A stretch of DNA of 9,344 bases from positions 1 through 9,344 of the forward strand of contig CAJZFM010000063.1 of NCBI GenBank assembly GCA_915070235.1. Direction: 5' to 3'. The DNA is from an uncultured Capnocytophaga sp. (GTDB taxonomy: Bacteria > Bacteroidota > Bacteroidia > Flavobacteriales > Flavobacteriaceae). Position numbers and translations under genes: made by a program. Of the stretch, positions 4,593-9,344 are shown in pieces. The notes beneath the pieces are model-generated. The model was given only the letters and a program-made list of their open reading frames with translations, was not told the DNA's origin and did no database searches. Within the stretch, counting starts at the first letter, position 1. Each line of letters begins with the position of its first letter.

Positions 4593-6143
4593 ATGTTGAA
4601 GCAATTGACCTTTATCGTAGCTTTGTTGTTTGCCTTATGGGGGCAAGCACAGACAGAAACAACCCTTCGCCATATAGATATACTTGCCTATAATACTGAG
4701 GGAGAGCTCTATTTTTATTGGCAAAAAGGGAAAGATAAGTTCTTAGAGCTGGAGCTTGATTATAAGGAAGATGAAAAAGCAGATTATAGACAAGATCTCT
4801 ATGACTTTAAGATAGTTCATTATAATGATGAGAATTGGGAGACACTGAAGGAGATAAAAGAGGAGGATAGGAAAATCGTCTCTCTCAAGGATATTCAGCG
4901 TACTACCCTGAAGGATTTTGTAGGGAAAACCTTTAAGACACTTCCGCCAATCTATGACAAGAATACCCAAACCATTCTCAAGATACTTAGCCCACAATTG
5001 GCCTTGCTATGTGATATAGATATAGAAGAAAAAGACCCTTATCAAGAAAGGGACTATTATTCGCTACGTGCTATCAACTTGGGAAAGGGTAGGAATATAT
5101 ACCTCTTGAGTAATGATGGTGATATAGAAGGGTATATAGTGCCTTTGAAGGACAAAACCCTATTCTTGAACGACAGAGAGACGACAAAGCTCGTGGCTAC
5201 TCAATACCCTTCGTCCTATACAGATGATTTTATAGCATATAAACCCGAAGATTATATGTTACTTCGTCCTAAAGGTAAGCGCTATGAACTTATTGATATC
5301 TATAAGCAAAAAGTGCTTCCGGGTAGGTATGATACGATCTATTATAACAAGTTTGGTGTGATAGGCAGAAGAGGGCGTAAATTTGTTCTCTATGACAGTT
5401 ATTTACAAAAGAAAGAATTCAAGGGAATGCGAAGTGTCTATTTCTACCGAGATGGGATAGAGATGCTTAACAAAGAGGGGGCAGACTATTACCAGATAAG
5501 TGGAGAGCGAATAGAGAAGTTTCCTAAAATCGTTTATTCCCTCTGTGGGACAGTGTATGAGAGACGTTATACCCTAAAGAAAGATGAGCATAAAAAAGAA
5601 TACCCCTACTATATGCTTTATGGTTATGGAGGTCTTGCCTCGGAGTACGAGGCAGAGAAGGAGCATTATCTTTCTGATAGGAGTGCAGAAGAAACCCTTT
5701 CGTTTGTCAATGGTAAGAGTCGTATTGTATGGGACGAGAATGACTCTTTTACGGGTACTACCTATCACTATCCTGAGCTGATACGAGTACAACGAGGCAA
5801 TAAGTATGGGCTTTTTGGCTATAGCTACCAAGAGAAATTAGATAATGTCAAAGACTATACAGAGATAGAGTTAGAAGGGAGTCCTTTTTATAAGCGCATG
5901 CTGCGTATATATCCCGAGGCATATCTGATAGGAGAAGAGCTACTTCCTATTGTCTATGACAATATAGAGCAACAGAAGGACGGGCTTATCTATATTTACA
6001 AAGATCACAAGATAGGGATCTACCCCCAACAGAAAAAGGCGGTATATGAAAAAATTACCCCCCAGACACATTCGTTCTATAAGATCATCAAAAACGGTAG
6101 AGCGGGGTATTTGGATATAAGGACAATGAGGGAGTATTACTAA
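4593..6143 (+). CDS. Large secreted protein of unknown family, faint WG-repeat character
   Basis: The 516-residue product starts with a Sec signal peptide (MLKQLTFIVALLFALWGQAQ, likely cleavage after Ala19) and should be periplasmic or exported. An in-frame GTG at 4569 lies inside the promoter box and is rejected. The mature protein is rich in Tyr, Lys, Glu and Asp and has many short beta-strand-like segments separated by turns. Several segments read like worn WG-type repeats, in which a short beta unit contains a Gly next to an aromatic and an LxD or LYD ending: GVIGRRGRKFVLYDSY (about 258-273), KYGLFGYS (about 403-410) and, at the very end, NGRAGYLDIRTMREYY (501-516). Only one cysteine is obvious in the mature chain. 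I recognise no catalytic motif and no secretion-sorting domain at the C-terminus. The gene is a single unit between a terminator and the convergent rlmN gene, 13 bases away. Confidence 0.75.
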   Translation: MLKQLTFIVALLFALWGQAQTETTLRHIDILAYNTEGELYFYWQKGKDKFLELELDYKEDEKADYRQDLYDFKIVHYNDENWETLKEIKEEDRKIVSLKDIQRTTLKDFVGKTFKTLPPIYDKNTQTILKILSPQLALLCDIDIEEKDPYQERDYYSLRAINLGKGRNIYLLSNDGDIEGYIVPLKDKTLFLNDRETTKLVATQYPSSYTDDFIAYKPEDYMLLRPKGKRYELIDIYKQKVLPGRYDTIYYNKFGVIGRRGRKFVLYDSYLQKKEFKGMRSVYFYRDGIEMLNKEGADYYQISGERIEKFPKIVYSLCGTVYERRYTLKKDEHKKEYPYYMLYGYGGLASEYEAEKEHYLSDRSAEETLSFVNGKSRIVWDENDSFTGTTYHYPELIRVQRGNKYGLFGYSYQEKLDNVKDYTEIELEGSPFYKRMLRIYPEAYLIGEELLPIVYDNIEQQKDGLIYIYKDHKIGIYPQQKKAVYEKITPQTHSFYKIIKNGRAGYLDIRTMREYY

Positions 6144-6156
6144 TTAGCCTGTCATT

Positions 6157-7188
6157 CTACTGTTTGTTAGCGAGTTGTCCGCAAGCGGCATCAATATCCT
6201 TACCGCGGGAGTAGCGGATGGTGGTAGTGATACCTGCTTCTTCTAATTTTCGTTTGTAGAGCAGGAGGGCTTTTTCGTCGGCTTGTTCAAAGAGGCCATC
6301 GTCAATGGGGTTGTACTCAATGAGATTGACCTTGCAGGGTGCAAAACGACAGAAAGCGACTAAGGCCTCCACGTCCTTGGGAGCATCATTGATACCTTTC
6401 CACACTACATACTCATAGGTGATACGACTTTTGGTCTGTTGGTACCAATATTGTAAGGCTTGGCGTAGTTCGGTAAGGGGGAAATTGACCGTCCAAGGCA
6501 TGATCTTGTTGCGAGTCTCCTCAATGGCGGAGTGTAGGGATACGGCAAGCTTGAACTTGACCTTATCGTCGGCCATTTTGCGGATAAGTTTGGAGACCCC
6601 TGAAGTAGATACGGTGATACGCTTGGGAGAGAAGCCAAGCCCTTCCTTTTCTGAGGTGATACGCTCAATGGCTTTTATCACATTGGGGTAGTTCATCAGG
6701 GGTTCGCCCATACCCATAAAGACGATATTGCGCAAGGGGCGACCATAGTAGAGTCTGCTCTGTTGGTCAATGGTAAGCACTTGGTCAAAGATCTCATCGG
6801 GGGAGAGGTTACGCATACGTTTAAGGCGGGCGGTGGCACAGAAGGAGCAGTTGAGACTGCACCCCACTTGGCTGGAGACACAAGCGGTAATACGGGTATC
6901 GGTGGGAATGAGTACCGATTCCACATAAAGCCCATCGTGCAGGCGTACAGCATTCTTGATAGTACCGTCCTCGCTGCGCTGCATGGTATCCACCTTGATA
7001 TGGTTGATCACAAAATGCTCCCCAAGTAGCTGTCGGGTCTCCTTGGAGAGGTTAGTCATCTGGTCAAAAGAATGAGCCCCCTTTGTCCAGAGCCATTCAT
7101 ATACTTGGTTGGCACGGAAAGCCTTTTCCCCATGGGAGAGGAAAAAATCTTGGAGTTCTTCTTTTTTTAACGCACGAATATCTTTCAT
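6157..7188 (-). CDS. rlmN: RlmN, dual-specificity 23S rRNA/tRNA adenine C2 methyltransferase
   Basis: This 343-residue radical SAM enzyme methylates C2 of adenosine 2503 in 23S rRNA and of adenosine 37 in some tRNAs, affecting translation fidelity at the peptidyl transferase centre. The Fe4S4 cluster ligands are Cys110, Cys114 and Cys117 in CSLNCSFC. The two redox cysteines of the methyl-transfer mechanism are present: Cys103 in ACVSSQVGC and Cys336 in DAACGQL, matching Cys118 and Cys355 of the E. coli enzyme. FMGMGEPLMNYPNV (157-170), ITVSTSGV (191-198) and LAVSLHS (214-220) are further family motifs, and the N-terminal RNA-binding domain (1-90) is complete. It lies 34 bases after uppP on the same strand, in a spacer made of short repeats with no good promoter, so it is probably the last gene of that transcript. 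Confidence 0.97.
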   Translation of the reverse strand: MKDIRALKKEELQDFFLSHGEKAFRANQVYEWLWTKGAHSFDQMTNLSKETRQLLGEHFVINHIKVDTMQRSEDGTIKNAVRLHDGLYVESVLIPTDTRITACVSSQVGCSLNCSFCATARLKRMRNLSPDEIFDQVLTIDQQSRLYYGRPLRNIVFMGMGEPLMNYPNVIKAIERITSEKEGLGFSPKRITVSTSGVSKLIRKMADDKVKFKLAVSLHSAIEETRNKIMPWTVNFPLTELRQALQYWYQQTKSRITYEYVVWKGINDAPKDVEALVAFCRFAPCKVNLIEYNPIDDGLFEQADEKALLLYKRKLEEAGITTTIRYSRGKDIDAACGQLANKQ

Positions 7189-7192
7189 AGTG

Positions 7193-7225
7193 AAAAGTGA
7201 AGAGTGAAAAATGAAAAGCTTTTCA
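7193..7225. repeat. Spacer of AGTGAAAA-type units ending in a palindrome
   Basis: The spacer between rlmN and uppP is made of near-copies of GTGAAAA/ATGAAAA (GTGAAAAGTGAAGAGTGAAA followed by AATGAAAAG) and ends in the perfect 14-base palindrome TGAAAAGCTTTTCA (7212-7225). The palindrome overlaps the uppP stop codon, which is read from 7225-7223. The other minus-strand spacers are also built from short degenerate units, but with a different unit sequence. Confidence 0.6.
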
Positions 7226-8032
7226 CTTAATAAAGAACCATAATAATAGAGATCCTACAATGATACGATAGTAGCCCCAGAGGGAGAAACCATATTTCTT
7301 AATTAGGCCAACAAAGCCCTTGATAGCGATGATGGCTACCACATAGGCTACGAGATTGCCGATGAGGAACATGGAGAGTTTGTCGGAGTTACTTGCTAAG
7401 AGTTCATAACCCTTGAGGTCGGTACCCCCTCCTGTGTAGTGCTTTAGGAATAAGGAATACACAGTTACGGCGAGCATGGTAGGTACTGCCAAGAAGAAAG
7501 AGAACTCGGCGGCGAGTTCGCGGGAGAGCTTCTGTTGCATACCTCCAATGATAGAGGCGGCAGAGCGGCTGGTGCCAGGCATCATCGCCAAGCATTGCCA
7601 AAAGCCTATGATAACGGCCTTTTTGATAGAGATATCTTTCTCATGAAATATCGCAGGGTGCTTGAAGAAGCGGTCAATAAAGAGCAGTACAAAACCGCCC
7701 ACGATGAGCATGATTGCAATATACACAGGAGCGCCCATGACAGAATCAATATAATCGTCTAAGAGCTTGCCCAAGATGAGAGCAGGGATTACCGCACAAC
7801 CCAGCTTTAGGAAGAATTGCCAGCGGGAGAAGTCCAAAAACTTGCGCCAATAAAGGGTTACCACAGCTAAAATAGCCCCGAACTGTATGCAGAGGGCGAA
7901 GATCTTGAAGAAATCATCTTCGGGGAGTCCCATCAGTTCGCGGGTAAAGATCATATGAGCGGTGGAGGAGATGGGTAGGTACTCGGTAAGTCCCTCCACA
8001 ATGGCAATGATGATAGCCTGTAGTATGTCCAT
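7223..8032 (-). CDS. uppP: UppP (BacA), undecaprenyl-diphosphate phosphatase
   Basis: This 269-residue polytopic inner-membrane enzyme dephosphorylates undecaprenyl diphosphate, recycling the lipid carrier for peptidoglycan and other envelope polymers, and its dosage affects bacitracin tolerance. The N-terminal active-site motif is complete: Glu13 and Glu17 in EGLTEYLPISSTAH, with Ser23 and His26. The second motif PGTSRS (152-157) carries the catalytic Arg156. About eight hydrophobic segments are seen, ending in GYYRIIVGSLLLWFF, and the length is normal for the family. The start codon overlaps the stop of the DUF3098 gene in the sequence TAATG, so translation of the two is probably coupled. 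Confidence 0.97.
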   Translation of the reverse strand: MDILQAIIIAIVEGLTEYLPISSTAHMIFTRELMGLPEDDFFKIFALCIQFGAILAVVTLYWRKFLDFSRWQFFLKLGCAVIPALILGKLLDDYIDSVMGAPVYIAIMLIVGGFVLLFIDRFFKHPAIFHEKDISIKKAVIIGFWQCLAMMPGTSRSAASIIGGMQQKLSRELAAEFSFFLAVPTMLAVTVYSLFLKHYTGGGTDLKGYELLASNSDKLSMFLIGNLVAYVVAIIAIKGFVGLIKKYGFSLWGYYRIIVGSLLLWFFIK

Positions 8033-8253
8033 TAGTTTTCTTTTTGTTTGTCGTTATACAATATAGCCACTACCTCGGTAGCGAATCCCAGTAGCACCAA
8101 GGCAGGCGCCAGACTGATACGCTGGAAATTGAAGATAGCGGGATTGAAGACCTTGGGGTCATCACTGCCCCCTCCACTCATGGTGAGGAAGCCCAAAGAG
8201 ATAAGCCCCAAACCAAGGAGCATCAAGAGGAAGTTTTTTCGTTTGAAAACCAT
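8032..8253 (-). CDS. DUF3098 small membrane protein
   Basis: The 73-residue protein has two membrane segments (about 8-24 and 48-65) joined by a conserved loop, MSGGGSDDPKVFNPAIFNFQ (25-44), followed by RISLAP. This arrangement identifies the DUF3098 family, found in Bacteroidota and regularly located between ftsX and uppP. Its function is not known; the constant neighbourhood suggests a role in envelope growth or division. The gene's stop overlaps the uppP start by one base. The start is the ATG read from 8253, preceded by a spacer of short repeats. Confidence 0.88.
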   Translation of the reverse strand: MVFKRKNFLLMLLGLGLISLGFLTMSGGGSDDPKVFNPAIFNFQRISLAPALVLLGFATEVVAILYNDKQKEN

Positions 8254-8263
8254 ATTTTTTAAT

Positions 8264-8331
8264 TGTTAGTTGTTAGTTGTCAGTGATTAGTGGTTAGTCA
8301 CTATTCGCTATTCACTATTCATTAGTCACTA
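8264..8331. repeat. Degenerate TTAGT/TATTC repeat spacer with imperfect hairpin
   Basis: The spacer between ftsX and the DUF3098 gene consists of TTAGT-like units (TGTTAGTTGTTAGTTGTCAG, then ATTAGTGGTTAGT) that switch to TATTC units (three copies from 8303 to 8320) and then ATTAGTCACTA. The segments 8282-8302 and 8310-8330 are complementary at 15 of 21 positions around a 7-base centre, so the spacer could fold into a hairpin. The repeat runs up to and includes the ftsX stop codon. Confidence 0.6.
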
Positions 8332-9207
8332 ATAATAGAGTTCGTCGGTATGGAGGTTTAAAAAACGCTGGGCGGCGAAATAGGTGCTGATCCAGCTGAT
8401 GAAAATTCCAATAGCAAATAGGGCGGCAAAGACCCATATAAAGGCGTTGGAGTTGCTAAGCAGCCCCCATTCAGGCCAAGACTTATCCAAATAAAACAAG
8501 CAAAGGCTTAGCGCTAAGCAGGCCAGTAATGCACTGAGGATACCCAGCCAGATATTGGTGATGATAAATGGTCTGCGGATAAAGGCTTTGGTAGCGCCCA
8601 CCAGCTGCATGGTCTTGATAATAAATCGCTTGGAATAAACGGACAGACGTATGGACGAGTTGATTAGCAACATGGCCACCAAGGTGAAAATAGCTGAAAT
8701 AGAGAGGATAACGATAGAGATTTGTTGGAGGTTGGAATGCACTTTTTCTACCGAAGCACGGTCATAGACAACTTCCTTGACGGAGGCGTTTTGCAGTATA
8801 GATTCTTTGATTTCCTCCATTTTTTCAGGGGCGACATAGTCAGCCTTGAGGGTAAGGTCAAAGGAGTTTTTCAAAGGGTTGTCTCCGATGGTGGATATAA
8901 AGTCCTCGCCCAGTTCCTCAATGAAGGACTGTGCAGCCTGCTCCTTGGAGATAAACTGAACTTTTTTGATATAGTCGGCAAGGGAGAGTGTTTTTTGGAG
9001 CTGCTGTATATCGGCCTCTTTGGCGGTATCCTTGAGGAAAACGGACATAATGAGGTTTTCCTTGTAGCTATCAGTGAAGTTTTTGGCATTGATCAGCAAA
9101 AACCCCAATAGCCCCAAGAGGAAAAGCACGAGTGTAATACTCAGTGTAACAGAGAAATAGGAAGAGATGAGTTTCCTACGGTTGTATCGTTCAGTTCGGG
9201 TATGCAC
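8329..9207 (-). CDS. ftsX: FtsX, divisome ABC-transporter-like permease
   Basis: The 292-residue protein is FtsX, the membrane partner of the ATPase FtsE. The pair sits at the division site and transmits ATP hydrolysis to periplasmic activation of cell-wall hydrolases instead of transporting a solute. It has the family's four membrane segments (about 18-40, 164-184, 218-240 and 256-278) and one large periplasmic domain (about 41-160, from AKNFTDSYKENLIMSVFLK). The second segment is followed by the conserved IIKTMQLVGATKAFIRRPF region that couples to FtsE. The ftsE gene is not next to it in this window, which is common in Bacteroidota. It is the first minus-strand gene seen, so the operon promoter is probably between 9208 and 9344. 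Confidence 0.94.
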   Translation of the reverse strand: MHTRTERYNRRKLISSYFSVTLSITLVLFLLGLLGFLLINAKNFTDSYKENLIMSVFLKDTAKEADIQQLQKTLSLADYIKKVQFISKEQAAQSFIEELGEDFISTIGDNPLKNSFDLTLKADYVAPEKMEEIKESILQNASVKEVVYDRASVEKVHSNLQQISIVILSISAIFTLVAMLLINSSIRLSVYSKRFIIKTMQLVGATKAFIRRPFIITNIWLGILSALLACLALSLCLFYLDKSWPEWGLLSNSNAFIWVFAALFAIGIFISWISTYFAAQRFLNLHTDELYY

Positions 9208-9281
9208 TTTTTGGGCAAGTTAGAAAATGAGCGTAAAAGTAGTAAAAATCTGTTATATAGAAATTGGTTTAGGGGAGATAT

Positions 9282-9291
9282 ACAAAAGTTT
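9282..9291 (-). promoter_or_regulatory. Weak candidate -7 box upstream of ftsX
   Basis: On the minus strand this region reads AAACTTTTGT and contains AACTTTTG, a seven-of-eight match to TAnnTTTG, about 75 bases before the ftsX start. A similar near-match, TACTTTTA, lies nearer the gene around 9233-9240. Neither has a clear -33 TTG, so the ftsX promoter remains unassigned. Confidence 0.2.
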
Positions 9292-9309
9292 AACGATAGT
9301 TAATAGTTT

Positions 9310-9333
9310 TTAGTGGTTATTGATTAGTGGTTA
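9310..9333. repeat. Two TTAGTGGTTA direct repeats upstream of ftsX
   Basis: TTAGTGGTTA occurs at 9310-9319 and 9324-9333. The longer form TGATTAGTGGTTA (9321-9333) is repeated exactly at 8284-8296 in the spacer on the other side of ftsX, in the same orientation. Confidence 0.7.
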
Positions 9334-9344
9334 ATGCGGATCAA

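Noticed and set aside
7193..7225. CRISPR-like array
   Set aside because: The repeat units are about seven bases, degenerate and without spacers, so this is a short tandem-like spacer sequence and not an array.
8722..9111. Plus-strand open frame of 129 residues inside ftsX
   Set aside because: It is antisense to a confidently identified ftsX gene and shows no family motif.

Overview
The window looks like a chromosomal segment of a member of the Bacteroidota, most likely a flavobacterium; the codon use and gene set would fit a Capnocytophaga-like genome, but the genus is inferred and cannot be proven from this window. The evidence is the TAnnTTTG -7 promoter motif in front of most plus-strand transcription units (TATCTTTG three times, TATATTTG and TATTTTTG once each), the absence of clear Shine-Dalgarno sites, and the minus-strand order ftsX / DUF3098 / uppP, which is typical of this phylum.

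Positions 1-1588 (plus strand): the last codons of an upstream gene, then three small exported proteins in one direction: a DUF302 protein, a lipoprotein with a MoaF-like C-terminal domain, and a second DUF302 protein that is a clear paralogue of the first. Nobody can assign a function to this trio from sequence alone, and it is the best candidate in the window for a poorly described system.

Positions 1618-2532: a decaying accessory patch. A Bro-N/DinD-like gene has lost an internal segment and its reading frame. It is followed by a stretch with no intact gene that holds a short degenerate coding fragment and a near-palindrome. A small TPR-like acidic protein (2533-2847) follows under its own promoter and ends in a very strong 16-bp terminator hairpin.

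Positions 2955-4538: a compact organic-peroxide defence operon. A promoter drives ohrR (MarR-family thiol sensor), ohr (thiol peroxidase) and an NfsB-like nitroreductase, spaced by 20 and 14 bases, and closed by a terminator hairpin.

Positions 4541-6143: a single secreted protein of about 516 residues with no recognised family and faint WG-repeat character, with its own promoter.

Positions 6157-9207 (minus strand, convergent with the preceding gene): ftsX, a DUF3098 membrane protein, uppP and rlmN, probably co-transcribed. FtsX and UppP both serve the cell wall (divisome-controlled hydrolysis and lipid-carrier recycling); RlmN modifies rRNA and tRNA. The spacers between these genes, and the region upstream of ftsX, are made of short degenerate AT-rich repeat units, including an exact 13-base direct repeat flanking ftsX.

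Most of the window is ordinary housekeeping and stress-response DNA. The unusual items are the DUF302/MoaF-like trio, the disrupted Bro-N gene with its debris, the orphan secreted protein, and the spacer repeats.
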